Counted from the stretch's first letter, positions 26,056-35,328 are shown. The stretch is 64,000 bases of DNA from Bacteroidetes bacterium UBA2364 (GCA_002344075.1 DDTM01000001.1:5971-69970); one strand, 5' to 3'. The notes: generated by a model from the sequence alone, not told the origin. Translations and numbers: made by a program.

Positions 26056-26880
26056 TTAGTTACCGTTTTTTTGGAGTATTGAGAGCAACTGACTGGCATT
26101 GTCGTTTGCTGGTCGGAGGTGTTTCATGCGTTGCAGGCGGTATCGTCCCAATATATTCTTCGCAGCGATGTACCGGGTAGAGTCGGTAGCATCGGGCGTG
26201 TGGCCCTTGGGCATAGCATAGGTAAAATGGCCTTTGTCGGCGGCAAACACCGGGATTTGGAAAAAGTCTCGTTTCACAAATTGTTTAGTACTGTCTTGCT
26301 CTTGTCCTGCTTGCACAAAAAAGTCCACCGCATAATCGGGGTAACCAAACAGGTACCCAAAGCCGCGCCAACGATCATATTTAGCAGCAGACTCTACCAA
26401 AAGTGGGACAAGCTCGACGGGCGTGGTTTCCGTGATACCTAATTTTGCCCAAAACAGTGGGTGGCGGCGTATTTCTTTTTGAACACGCTTAATATCTAGT
26501 GCCAATAGCTCCAAATATTTTCGGCCATCAAATTCATTTTTAAAAGGCATAAGAACCACTTTTTTTCCGTTGCAGGATAGCTTCGCTCCGATATTGGCCC
26601 ACAAAGTTAGTTGTGGAATGGCCGCCTGGAGCGAGTCGGTATGATACGAAAAGTCATGAATGGTACTCATCGGCTTGAGGTCTGTAGCCAGTGTATAAAG
26701 GGCCTCGTGGTCTAAACCATGCAGCAAGATGCGCTGGGCCACCTTTTGCTCCAAAAGCGGCCATTCAGAAAAGTCATTACAAGTCTCCACTTGATGGACG
26801 GATTTGAGATGCGTACACCCGCCGAGTATAAGTACAAGACCCGCAATGAGCCATAAAAAGGACTTATTGATGTGTGACAT
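26056..26880 (-). CDS. Hypothetical lipoprotein in the COG0523 cluster
   Basis: This 274-residue protein has a clear lipoprotein signal (LVLILGGC, cysteine about residue 22). I do not recognise the mature domain. It has the features of a globular periplasmic protein, with a KLSCNGKKVVLMPFKNEFDGRKYLELLAL stretch (here split by a charged turn) and an aromatic GFGYLFGYPDYAVDFF region reminiscent of active-site loops. Two cysteines (CNDF and SCNG) could pair. The DUF3299-like gene follows within 3 nt, and the GTPase gene lies 104 bp upstream across a long inverted repeat. Expression with those genes suggests a shared, possibly metal-related job. Confidence 0.7.
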   Translation of the reverse strand: MSHINKSFLWLIAGLVLILGGCTHLKSVHQVETCNDFSEWPLLEQKVAQRILLHGLDHEALYTLATDLKPMSTIHDFSYHTDSLQAAIPQLTLWANIGAKLSCNGKKVVLMPFKNEFDGRKYLELLALDIKRVQKEIRRHPLFWAKLGITETTPVELVPLLVESAAKYDRWRGFGYLFGYPDYAVDFFVQAGQEQDSTKQFVKRDFFQIPVFAADKGHFTYAMPKGHTPDATDSTRYIAAKNILGRYRLQRMKHLRPANDNASQLLSILQKNGN

Positions 26881-26911
26881 AAAATCTTGTTTGCGTTATT
26901 AGACAACCTTA

Positions 26912-26973
26912 TTCCCCTTGCCCCCGTGCCGCACAATCCCAAAAAAGCAACACGAGGGCAAACATGTGGGGAA
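26912..26973. repeat. Long imperfect inverted repeat downstream of the COG0523 gene
   Basis: TTCCCCTTGCCCCCGTG (26912-26928) pairs with CACGAGGGCAA plus GGGGAA (26951-26961 and 26968-26973), a 17-bp stem with one G-U pair and a 6-nt bulge ACATGT. The loop (26929-26950) has an A6/T6 run. It lies between the GTPase and lipoprotein genes and could attenuate or stabilise the transcript. Confidence 0.65.
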
Positions 26974-26984
26974 AACCTAAAAAA

Positions 26985-28175
26985 TTATTGAATGGGCCAA
27001 GGGTCTTCTAATGGCTTTTGGTTGGTCATGTGCTCAATCAACTCTTTGTCCGTGATTAGGCAGGTATCCAATAGAGTACGGAACCTTTTTTCGTCCATTT
27101 TTTGGCCAATAAAAACCAGTTCTTGTCTCCGATCTCCCACTTTTTTATCCCAAATCGTGCGTAGATATTGTCGGAAATCTGGTGTATTGGGTAGTCGTTC
27201 TTTGGGGACCGCAGCCCACCAATAACCAGCAGTTTCCCAATTTCGTATTCTGCCTGCCTGCGAGAGGGAAAGTACATCCGCATGGCGTGTCGCCAACCAA
27301 AAAAAGCCTTTTGCCCGAATCACACCCTTCCAACTCCCATTAAAGAAGTCGAAAAATCGCTTTGGATGGAAAGGGCGGCGTGCGCGATAAACAAAACTCG
27401 AGATGCCGTACTCTTCGGTTTCTGGAATGTGTTCCCCAGCCAATTCTTTGGCCCATCCGGCGGATTGCTCGGCTTTTTCCATGTCGAATAGTTGCGTATT
27501 CAACACGCCCTCTAAGTCAACACTGCCATATGTCGAAACAATGATTTTCGCATCAGGATTTAAGGTTCGTAAAATACTTTTCAGATAGTGGACATCCGAG
27601 GCCGTTACGGTATCGGTTTTATTCAGAATAATAACGTTTGCAAACTCGATTTGGTCGGTTAGCAAGTCCACTAAGGTGCGTTCATCTCCTTCTCCAACCT
27701 CTTGTCCCAATTGTTTGAGGGTTTGGGCAGAATTAAAGTCTCCGAGAAAGTTATGGGCATCCACCACCGTCACCATAGTATCTAAGCGTGCAAAGGAAGA
27801 CAGACTTTGGCCATTTTCATCCTCGAAGGCAAAGGTTACGGCTACAGGCATGGGTTCCGAAATGCCAGAACTTTCAATTACAAGGTATTCAAACTTATTT
27901 TGCAGGGCTAATTTCCGAATTTCCACCAACAAGTCTTCACGAAGGGTGCAACAAATACAACCATTGGTCATTTCCACCAAGCTGGCATCGGTACGGGTAA
28001 TGGTTTCTTCATCATTCCGAACAAGCGCGGCGTCAATATTGACCTCGCTCATGTCATTGACGATGACGGCTATCTTCTTGCCCTGTGTATTATGAAGGAT
28101 ATGGTTTAATAAGGTTGTTTTTCCGGAGCCAAGGTAACCGGAGAGTACCGTTACTGGAAGTTTGTTTCTAATCAT
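26985..28175 (-). CDS. COG0523 (CobW/ZNG1-type) metal-chaperone GTPase
   Basis: This 396-residue G3E-family GTPase has a P-loop GYLGSGKT at residues 13-20, the metal-binding CxCC as CICC (73-76, in NGCICCTLREDL), an ESSGISEP segment, and the NKTD base-recognition motif. The CobW C-terminal domain (about 265-385) has RPFHPKRFFDFF and AKGFFWLATR. COG0523 proteins deliver or buffer metals, often zinc, and many are induced by zinc starvation. Metal identity is not readable here. A histidine/cysteine-rich small protein gene (28448-28780) lies upstream on the same strand, and two envelope proteins follow downstream, which supports a metal-homeostasis cluster. The start ATG at 28175 gives the usual N-terminus. 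Confidence 0.93.
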   Translation of the reverse strand: MIRNKLPVTVLSGYLGSGKTTLLNHILHNTQGKKIAVIVNDMSEVNIDAALVRNDEETITRTDASLVEMTNGCICCTLREDLLVEIRKLALQNKFEYLVIESSGISEPMPVAVTFAFEDENGQSLSSFARLDTMVTVVDAHNFLGDFNSAQTLKQLGQEVGEGDERTLVDLLTDQIEFANVIILNKTDTVTASDVHYLKSILRTLNPDAKIIVSTYGSVDLEGVLNTQLFDMEKAEQSAGWAKELAGEHIPETEEYGISSFVYRARRPFHPKRFFDFFNGSWKGVIRAKGFFWLATRHADVLSLSQAGRIRNWETAGYWWAAVPKERLPNTPDFRQYLRTIWDKKVGDRRQELVFIGQKMDEKRFRTLLDTCLITDKELIEHMTNQKPLEDPWPIQ

Positions 28176-28447
28176 GGTTTATAATTCTTTTAAGTAAATC
28201 ACGTTAAAGGCGGTTTGTTGCTCCTGAAAACGCATTACAAGACTCGGCAAACACCAAAAGGGCATAATTTGTGTAATGTACCCACATCACCAATGACACT
28301 TCGCGTAGGTCTATCACCCCGATTACCCAAAAAGCCATCGGCACGTGGTTCATTAAGGAATAAGACAAGAATGTATCACCGCCACCCACAACGAGCCATT
28401 TAAGGTTCATTGGGGAAAACGATTCAACTTGGGAAAAGGAAGGGTTA

Positions 28448-28780
28448 TTAGCCTACGGGAGGAGCACGAGAGGGCCGAGAAAAGAATTCTAAACGAAACG
28501 GCAATGTTTGGGAGGTGAAATAACGCGCAATCGCCACCGCCTCTAACTGCGGTACGATCTTTAGGCTGATATTCGGCAGCGCCGTCTGGTATTTGATCGC
28601 ATCACACAGCGAACAATCATCTGATCCACTCTCGTGGTCTTTGTGCTGAGGATGTTCGTGACAGAAAAAGTCTGAATGATGGTGTACGAGATGAACCCAC
28701 GGCGCCGCCAAGCCACCGCCCAGAAAGAGCAATAACAAGACCACGGCGCCCAGTTTGAATGGTGTTTTTCTCATAATCAA
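28448..28780 (-). CDS. Small His/Cys-rich secreted or membrane protein
   Basis: This 110-residue protein has an N-terminal hydrophobic segment (about 10-27) that may be a signal peptide or anchor. A histidine/cysteine-rich stretch follows (HLVHHHSDFFCHEH, then HKDHESGSDDCSLCD), typical of metal-binding or copper/zinc-responsive small proteins of the DUF2946 style. Family assignment is tentative. It is upstream of the COG0523 gene with a 270-bp gap that holds only a doubtful 68-residue frame. The histidine cluster and neighbours suggest zinc or another divalent metal. MIMRKT has two candidate ATGs (28780 and 28774). Confidence 0.7.
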   Translation of the reverse strand: MIMRKTPFKLGAVVLLLLFLGGGLAAPWVHLVHHHSDFFCHEHPQHKDHESGSDDCSLCDAIKYQTALPNISLKIVPQLEAVAIARYFTSQTLPFRLEFFSRPSRAPPVG

Positions 28781-28991
28781 CTAATCTAAGCGCTACACTT
28801 TAGGAAACCAAATAAATTTTCCCACCAAAAGTTATTATCCTTGCCCAAGCGCCAACTTGAACTTACCAAACGCAATAATTTCAAGGATATAGAAATTGAA
28901 AAAGATTTTTTGAAATGCGCAACAACAGGCCTATTTTTAGGGTTTACAACCCTTGCCGTAAGCAGTGTTGGTACACTTAATTTTCATCCTA

Positions 28992-29357
28992 ATGAATTCA
29001 TTTGCAACCTTATACGATTATCTGATTCAAAAAAATGGGGCTACTGAGACGTTTCCCTTCGGTGAAGACGTATTGGTGATGAAGGTAATGGGAAAGATTT
29101 TTGCCTTGCTCCCCTTAGACGAGACACCCACACGTATCAGCCTGAAATGTGATCCAGCACGGGCGTTAGAACTTCGTGCCCAATATGATGCAATTGCGCC
29201 CGGCTACCATATGAGCAAGCAGCATTGGAATACCCTCACAGTGGATGGGCGCTTGCCCGTCTCTTTGGTACTCGAACTAATAGATCATTCTTATAGCTTG
29301 GTAGTGGCCTCTCTCAAAAAAGCAGATCGCTTGGCTTTGGAACACACACAATCATGA
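28992..29357 (+). CDS. MmcQ/YjbR-family protein
   Basis: This 121-residue protein belongs to the MmcQ/YjbR family, a small fold with a DNA-binding-like shape and no settled function. Matching segments are ATETFPFGEDVLVMKVMGKIFALL, ISLKCDPARALELRAQYDAIAPGYHMSKQHWNT and ELIDHSYSLVVASLKKADR (each quoted in short from longer conserved blocks). ATG 28992 (MNSFATLYDYL) is the family-type start; the frame is open from 28965. Its TGA overlaps the ATG of the next gene (ATGA at 29354-29357), so the two are translationally coupled. Confidence 0.9.
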   Translation: MNSFATLYDYLIQKNGATETFPFGEDVLVMKVMGKIFALLPLDETPTRISLKCDPARALELRAQYDAIAPGYHMSKQHWNTLTVDGRLPVSLVLELIDHSYSLVVASLKKADRLALEHTQS

Positions 29358-30170
29358 ACAAAAATTTTTTTCTATATAGCACACTGTCCGTTTTCTCTAC
29401 CCTATTTGATTGGTGTACCCCGCACCCACGCACAAGACCACTTGGTGTATTTTTCAGTACCGATTTTAGAGGCCAACACCCGCTGCACCAAACCAATACA
29501 AATAATGGGGCGGGTCTGGGAAGATACCAATTTTAACCACCTTCAGGATCCTGATGAATCCGGCTTCCCGTCTCTTACCTTACAACTTTGGGACGACCAA
29601 AAATTATTGGATATACAACGCACCGACGGGTATGGGCAATATCGCTTTACGTTATCCGATTTCACAAAATTCAAGCCCTTAAAAATTATCCTCAACGAAG
29701 TGGCAGACTTTAAAGGGCCTTTGGCAAATGTACGGCTAACCGAAATTGAGGCCACATCCCCTGACCTTAACTCGGATGCCGCACCGCCCCCAGACAATGA
29801 ACAGGGATTTCCGGAAATGCGTATTTTCCTTTCCGGATGCCCAAAGGAAGTTATTCGCTTAGATGCAGGCTTCCGGCCCTTTGTATCTCAAGTTCAGGTG
29901 AAACATACTGTACAGGTTTTTAAACCGGACGGAACAGAAACACAGGATATGCAACCCGGATATACGATCTGGACTAACTTGGCGCTGGAAAATCAAGGAC
30001 CAGACGCTGCAAAGGATATTCGGATAAAAATCCCCATCCCCATACAACAAGAATTTATTAAGGCCATTCCACTTAAAGGTCATTATGATCCCGTACAATC
30101 CATTTGGCAAATTCCCCTATTGCAGATGAAAGAGCTAACACAAATCATCGTTCAAACACGGATAAAATAA
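29354..30170 (+). CDS. Secreted SdrD-B/DUF11-like protein with a frameshift in its signal peptide
   Basis: The main frame (29406-30170) encodes a secreted protein. It has an SdrD B-like beta-sandwich (GRVWEDTNFNHLQDPDESG), a linker rich in aspartate and proline, and a DUF11-like domain (ALENQGPDAAKDIRIKIPIP). That frame has no good start. The ATG coupled to the upstream stop (29354) is in another frame, which leaves after a short run. Removing one T from the seven-T tract at 29365-29371 would join them into a normal signal peptide, MNKNFFYIAHCPF through THAQ with cleavage before DHLVYF. The gene may be inactive, slippage-dependent or mis-sequenced. Confidence 0.72.
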
Positions 30171-30200
30171 AAGCCACACCCTGGGAGGGCATGGCTTTTG
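30169..30200 (+). terminator. Intrinsic terminator after the SdrD-like gene
   Basis: AAAAGCCA (30169-30176) pairs with TGGCTTTT (30192-30199); the stem begins at the stop codon. Confidence 0.65.
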
Positions 30201-30249
30201 GCAGGTAACATACAAAGAAATGTAGGTTATAAGAGATGTTTTTTTATAC

Positions 30250-31254
30250 TTAGTTGATGGTTAGTCCTGAAGTTTGCTGGAATTGGTTTACCTCCACGGT
30301 AAATGGTGTTGTAAATTGCGAAGGCGGGCGTTTGTACCCCGCAAGTCCAAAAGCCGTGTTTCCCTCCATCACATAGGCTGCAATCATTCTCTCTGGCTGG
30401 GTGAATGATAAAGGATTCTGAGAATCAAGAACCAAGTGAAAATCCAACCGCACATGAGCATTTGCATTTTGTATGGACGCCGACTTAGACAAGACCGAAC
30501 TTCCACCACCAAAGCAATAATAATTGATCCCCCCGCTCCCAATAGAAGCCGGGAGGCAAATCGGTGCTTCAGATAAGGCTGATCCCGATCGTCCTTTATT
30601 TTTTAGCGACCTTGTGGCTGTTGTTTGTTCACAACGCTGAATCTGTTCTGTATTTCCGAGGCACTGCCCCAAGGGAGAACTTGGTAGGTCAGTGATCCCA
30701 TTGGCCAATTGTGTCCGATTGAATAGCCTGAAATATTGTGCCTCCTCTGTCAAGGCATTTTCGTCATAAAAGGCCACCAATACTTGCGTGGCGGTATTGG
30801 CCTCGGGCAAATACGGATTATCATAAAACAGCGCTTGGGTGGTAAAGCCATTTTCGTTCCGAGCAACGGTCACTTTGGAGACCTGACGAGTAGGACCATC
30901 GGCTTCATAACTACTCAACTTCTCTCCCACCTGAATATTTTCCAATGGGTCTATCAACTCAAGATGTGGGTTGCTTATCGTGCCATCCGAGACAAAAACC
31001 ACACCAAATGCAGGATCTGTTGCATTTGCTTGGTCTTTTGAAATGACCATCGGAAACTCTAATGAAGTTTTTTTAGAAAGTCGCAGGGTGGTATTAAGCG
31101 GTAGTACAGAAAACTTAGCAGGCAAATTGGTGTATAACAACCTATTATTGATTGGCGCTTCGTCTAATAAAGACGGAGGCGATGTTTGGTCGCACCCTGC
31201 TAATGCAAAGAGTACAATCCAAGACAAGTGTTTGGGGTAAATAAATTTGTTCAT
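30250..31254 (-). CDS. Hypothetical lipoprotein
   Basis: About 334 residues from ATG 31254 (MNKFIYPKHL), with a lipoprotein signal ending ALAGC. The mature protein is rich in serine, threonine, asparagine and proline and appears mostly beta-strand. Its cysteines are near CLGNTEQIQRC, ICLP and YCFGGG. I do not recognise a family. The ORF can be read from 31263, but the second methionine is the better signal-peptide start. It lies downstream of the two-component genes with a 50-bp gap, converging on the SdrD-like gene terminator. Confidence 0.65.
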   Translation of the reverse strand: MNKFIYPKHLSWIVLFALAGCDQTSPPSLLDEAPINNRLLYTNLPAKFSVLPLNTTLRLSKKTSLEFPMVISKDQANATDPAFGVVFVSDGTISNPHLELIDPLENIQVGEKLSSYEADGPTRQVSKVTVARNENGFTTQALFYDNPYLPEANTATQVLVAFYDENALTEEAQYFRLFNRTQLANGITDLPSSPLGQCLGNTEQIQRCEQTTATRSLKNKGRSGSALSEAPICLPASIGSGGINYYCFGGGSSVLSKSASIQNANAHVRLDFHLVLDSQNPLSFTQPERMIAAYVMEGNTAFGLAGYKRPPSQFTTPFTVEVNQFQQTSGLTIN

Positions 31255-31303
31255 ACCGGGCAAGGTTTTTTAAAGGATGTAGTTTGTGTTTTGCTTCGGG
31301 TTT

Positions 31304-32245
31304 TCATACATGGGATAAATCATAGTATTTAGGTAGATCCCATTTTTGCGCCCAAAGCAGTGCTTCTATAGTAGATTCAATTTCTAATTCCGAAAATATT
31401 CTTGGCAGAATGTCTCGTCTAACCCGTCCTTCTTCCCGTTTTAATAATAGGGTTAGCTGTTCCTCGAAAGACAAATGAGCACCAGTGGTTCTTTCATACC
31501 GCACTTTTCCATCCTCTTGCAGGATGGGCTTACGGATGACCCCCAGATCGAGTGCAAACTTCTGACTTCTACCTTCTTCCGATTGTACAAACTGCTTGAT
31601 GTACTCGCTTACACTTTTGTCTTTTGTTTTGGAGGCAGGAACATCTTCCTGAAACAAATATTTGGTGCGTCGAATATTGGCCAATAAGTCATCATCCCTC
31701 AATGCCATATGTTTTGCCGCAAAAAACCCAGCCAATCGGCTGGTATTTGTATAGCCTTTTGTTAAGAGATAAAGCACCTCTATTTCGTCTTCGGAAAGTG
31801 AATAGAATTTGCTAAAATCCCTATTGACCAAAATATCTGCGCACTCAGGGGAATAAAAGCCGGTTTGTCCGGAAGCAATTCCCCTTACCGCTTTTCTAAT
31901 GAGGGCCTTGTCTTCATTTTTATGTAGAATGCCTTCCACCAAACCTTTAAAGGGGAGTACGTATGCCACTTCATGTACCAAACCAGAAATAATTAATGTT
32001 TTAATGCGAATACTGCGTTTTCTTAGTTCGCGCAATACATCGGTGGCATAGCGGCCTACGCCCAAGTCCACGTCCAGAATCAAAATATCCGCCCGATACT
32101 GATGAACAATGGCTTGCATCACGGCTTCTTCCGCCGAAGTGGCTGTAGCAACCACCTGTATTTCCGTACCGTCGAAGTAGCGACTACAGGTTTCCAAGAA
32201 GGAACCGTCGTCGGCAATAATCACTTCAATGCGTTTTTTTTTCAT
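31304..32245 (-). CDS. Response regulator with atypical helix-turn-helix and C-terminal extension
   Basis: About 313 residues. An N-terminal receiver (about 5-125) has the IIADDG acidic pocket, phospho-acceptor aspartate in ILDVDLG, and IISG threonine/serine position. A LuxR/NarL-like start to the output domain follows (LSEDEIEVLYLLTKGYTNTSRLAGFFAAKH), but the recognition helix is diverged. About 100 further residues of charged sequence are unfamiliar. The ATG at 32245 overlaps the kinase TGA (ATGA), so it is the coupled start rather than 32254. It pairs with the upstream HPK7-type kinase. Targets are unknown. Confidence 0.88.
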   Translation of the reverse strand: MKKKRIEVIIADDGSFLETCSRYFDGTEIQVVATATSAEEAVMQAIVHQYRADILILDVDLGVGRYATDVLRELRKRSIRIKTLIISGLVHEVAYVLPFKGLVEGILHKNEDKALIRKAVRGIASGQTGFYSPECADILVNRDFSKFYSLSEDEIEVLYLLTKGYTNTSRLAGFFAAKHMALRDDDLLANIRRTKYLFQEDVPASKTKDKSVSEYIKQFVQSEEGRSQKFALDLGVIRKPILQEDGKVRYERTTGAHLSFEEQLTLLLKREEGRVRRDILPRIFSELEIESTIEALLWAQKWDLPKYYDLSHV

Positions 32246-33333
32246 GACAGCCACTTCTCTGTATTTCGAGGAGCTGGTAGCCGTATTTCTATACGGGTGC
32301 CTTCGTTAGGTCGAGACGTGACCAACAGCCGTGCACCAATCCCCTCGGCGCGGTATTTCATATTGGCAAGTCCGGTGTGTTTGCTTCTAACCAGAGCATT
32401 AAAATCACTGGGCACATCAAAGCCGCAACCATTGTCTTGGACGGTCAGAAAAGCATACCCACCGTGTTCCAATAGCTCTACCTGAATCTTAGACGCTTTC
32501 CCGTGTAGCAATGCATTACCGATTGCTTCCTGCACCATACGGAACAATTGGATACCAAGATTGCCTTCTAAATAAGGGGTTGCTTCCAATTCCGTTTCTA
32601 TTGTCAACGTGGAATGATGCTTTTGGACTTCGCCGAGGTACGCTTGAATGGTGTTTTTTAGTCCAATCAGATGAATGGGGGGGGCTATATCCCGATAAAT
32701 ATCATGCGCCAGACCTGCCATCAAGTTTACCCGCTCCGACAGACCTTTGAGGGGTTCATGGAGTTGTACGGCTACTTCTAAAGCTTCGTCCTCATCCGGA
32801 ATCACCCTTGTGATGTGTTTCATTAATGTATGAGGTAATTCCTCGGCAAACCGTTTCATAGGGTTGATGACCACATCGTGTAAATTACTCCCGCGTATCC
32901 TGAAGCGTTCTTCAAGTTCGTGCAGAAGAATCAGACGTAGTTGAAGTTCAGCTTTTGATTTTCGACGATCGTAAGCGTATAAGACCAACAGGCACATTAT
33001 AATCAGATAGGGGACATATATACCCAAGATGATATTTCCGCTCGGATCAATATTGAGGAACGTCTTGGTATCTGGCAGTTCGTACCGAATCAGTTGGCCC
33101 ACTACCCGCGCTTCCTCTTCCGTTAAAGATATAATATTCTTTATATCTTCATCAATTTTTCGGCCAATCACAACCTTCTCCGGACCATTTTTGGGACGTT
33201 CCAGATACATATCTCCCAGTTTTCGGCTCTTCTGCGGATACATTTGAACGAGTGTACTTAGTACCAGCGCGTAGGTCAAGAAGATGCCTAACACCCATTT
33301 AGATACAAGAAAAAGCCATTTATGAATCATCAC
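32242..33333 (-). CDS. Two-TM sensor histidine kinase, NarL/LuxR-partner type
   Basis: This 363-residue membrane kinase has TM1 about 12-32, a periplasmic domain of about 65 residues (33-100) with charged residues but no recognised ligand fold, and TM2 about 101-120. A HisKA_3-like helix has H152 in SNLHDVVINPM, and a HATPase domain has an N-box in EAIGNALLHG and DNGCGF. A short periplasmic loop and this H-box place it with the NarX/DegS-like kinases that pair with NarL-type regulators. It is coupled to the downstream regulator by ATGA overlap. A TATCTTG motif upstream on the minus strand may be its -7 element. The signal is unknown. Confidence 0.9.
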   Translation of the reverse strand: MMIHKWLFLVSKWVLGIFLTYALVLSTLVQMYPQKSRKLGDMYLERPKNGPEKVVIGRKIDEDIKNIISLTEEEARVVGQLIRYELPDTKTFLNIDPSGNIILGIYVPYLIIMCLLVLYAYDRRKSKAELQLRLILLHELEERFRIRGSNLHDVVINPMKRFAEELPHTLMKHITRVIPDEDEALEVAVQLHEPLKGLSERVNLMAGLAHDIYRDIAPPIHLIGLKNTIQAYLGEVQKHHSTLTIETELEATPYLEGNLGIQLFRMVQEAIGNALLHGKASKIQVELLEHGGYAFLTVQDNGCGFDVPSDFNALVRSKHTGLANMKYRAEGIGARLLVTSRPNEGTRIEIRLPAPRNTEKWLS

Positions 33334-33604
33334 TTCAAGGATTGATGTCTAAATATTTTCAAGATACAGAATCGTCAAACAAAAAGAACGGAAAATATTC
33401 CCTCGTAAGAAGCCCTCCACGGGTAGAGGGACGCTCCCAATAGCACAGTAAAAAAAGCGGTTGCTCAATGCGATCTTGATGCTACAGGTTTGTTTTCTTT
33501 TTCCTAAGACAAGTAGGGCCGAACTATTTGCAACGGTCTGATAAACAATAAGACAAGATTTTGTATCTTACTAAACACCTCCAGCCCTCAAATAAAACAC
33601 TACA

Positions 33605-35323
33605 ATGAACGAATTGGCCAATATGCTCGGTGCAACCACCGAGGCGCAAACCCCTTTAGAAAAATATTTTATGCGCTTTCGACGAAACATTATAGGGATA
33701 GACCAGATGTTCGAATCTCCATATGGGCGTAAAAAAATAGTCTATGCAGACTGGATTGCCAGTGGCCGCCTATATGGCCCTATTGAGCGTAAAATGGTGG
33801 AACAATTCGGGCCATTCGTTGCCAATACCCATACCGAAACCAGTATCACAGGCTCCCTCATGACAATGGCCTATCATAAGGCCCAGCACATCATCAAAAA
33901 ACATGTCAACGCTGGCCCAAATGACGCCTTAATCCTAAGTGGAACCGGAATGACAGGTGTTATCAATAAGTTTCAACGCATACTCGGACTGCGTGTCCCC
34001 GATCCACTCAACCAAGCGGTTCAGATCCATCCACAAGATCGGCCAGTGGTATTTATTACCCATATGGAACACCATTCCAACCAAACTTCTTGGTTAGAGT
34101 GTCTGGTGGATGTTGTATGTCTCGAACCATGCGAGCGGGGCTTGGTTAATCCAGACCAATTGCGGTATGCGCTCACCAAGTTTAAAGAACGCAAACTCAA
34201 GATTGGCGCCTTCTCGGCCTGTTCCAATGTTACGGGCATAGAAACACCCTATCACGAGCTGGCACGGATCATGCATGAGCATGGTGGTGTGTGTTTTGTG
34301 GATTTCGCTATGAGTGCCCCTTACGTGGACATTAACATGCATCCGGAAGATCCGATGGAAGCCTTAGACGCCATCATGTTTTCACCACATAAATTCCTTG
34401 GAGGACCTGGAACACCCGGCGTTTTGGTATTTAATGGTCAACTTTACCGTTCTCATGTACCGGATCAGCCTGGAGGAGGTACCGTGGCATGGACCAATCC
34501 TTGGGGCGAACATCGCTATTTCGATGACATCGAAGCGCGAGAAGATGGTGGAACCCCAGGCTTTCTTCAGGCTATGCGTGCCGCCCTTGTCGTCCTACTG
34601 AAAGAAGAAATGGGGACCGACAATATCCGGAATCGGGAGCACGAACTTTTAGGTATCGCTTTTGAAAGACTTCGCAAAATTCCTGGGGTATATCTTCTGG
34701 CAGATGCCCATACCAGTCGGCTCGGCGCGCTATCCTTTTTATTACCACCCATTCACTACAACTTGGTGGTACAACTCCTTAACGACCGCTTCGGCATTCA
34801 GGTGCGTGGCGGGTGTTCTTGTGCAGGAACTTATGGACATTATCTGTTACATGTGGCCCCTGAGGTATCCCATCAGATGACTTCCCGCATAGACCAGGGT
34901 GATCTTTCTGCCAAAATGGGCTGGATTCGCCTTTCTTTACACCCCACGATGACCAATGCCGAGATCCATTATGTGTGTGATGCTATAGACGCCATTGCCA
35001 GAAACCACAAGGACTGGGAACAAGATTATTTCTACAAAGCAACTACCAATGAATTTGTCCATAAAACCCAGCCAGACTACCGTCCCATGATAGAACGCTG
35101 GTTTTCACCCGATCCGACAGGCAATATCTTCCAACCTAATCAGCAAAATGGTGCTGCACAACTGAACCTTAAAACCAAATCAGGTGGAAAGCCATCCTCG
35201 TCTCCAAATTCTATACAATCACCTAAAATCAAGGACAGCACAACCATCACACACACCGTTCCCCCAGATCTTGAAACGCCCGTAAAAAAAACCACTTTTA
35301 AGGTAGGGACGTTGTTTGAATAG
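33605..35323 (+). CDS. Cysteine desulfurase-like class V aminotransferase with C-terminal extension
   Basis: This 572-residue PLP enzyme is of the class V fold. The PLP lysine K263 sits in SPHKFLGGPGTPG, and the likely substrate cysteine loop is RGGCSCAGTYGH (C404, C406). The N-terminal region has KKIVYADWIASGR and an ANTHTETS loop. Family-level function would be sulfur transfer from cysteine, or a related lyase. It is longer than SufS/IscS (about 400) because of an N-terminal addition and a tail (about 500-572) rich in asparagine, lysine, serine and proline. Its exact role is not assured. A TATCTTA box at 33564-33570 precedes it. The glycosyltransferase follows after 5 nt. Confidence 0.82.
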   Translation: MNELANMLGATTEAQTPLEKYFMRFRRNIIGIDQMFESPYGRKKIVYADWIASGRLYGPIERKMVEQFGPFVANTHTETSITGSLMTMAYHKAQHIIKKHVNAGPNDALILSGTGMTGVINKFQRILGLRVPDPLNQAVQIHPQDRPVVFITHMEHHSNQTSWLECLVDVVCLEPCERGLVNPDQLRYALTKFKERKLKIGAFSACSNVTGIETPYHELARIMHEHGGVCFVDFAMSAPYVDINMHPEDPMEALDAIMFSPHKFLGGPGTPGVLVFNGQLYRSHVPDQPGGGTVAWTNPWGEHRYFDDIEAREDGGTPGFLQAMRAALVVLLKEEMGTDNIRNREHELLGIAFERLRKIPGVYLLADAHTSRLGALSFLLPPIHYNLVVQLLNDRFGIQVRGGCSCAGTYGHYLLHVAPEVSHQMTSRIDQGDLSAKMGWIRLSLHPTMTNAEIHYVCDAIDAIARNHKDWEQDYFYKATTNEFVHKTQPDYRPMIERWFSPDPTGNIFQPNQQNGAAQLNLKTKSGGKPSSSPNSIQSPKIKDSTTITHTVPPDLETPVKKTTFKVGTLFE

Positions 35324-35328
35324 CGCGC

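Noticed and set aside
28204..28410. Minus-strand frame of 68 residues between the COG0523 and His-rich genes
   Set aside because: Hydrophobic but without a recognisable domain or start signal; could be real, but support is too thin.
28841..29047. Plus-strand frame of 68 residues before the MmcQ/YjbR gene
   Set aside because: It overlaps the start of the MmcQ/YjbR gene in another frame and has no domain.
33605..35323. Naming the class V enzyme SufS or IscS
   Set aside because: Its length, tail and the absence of suf/isc genes next to it do not support a specific symbol.
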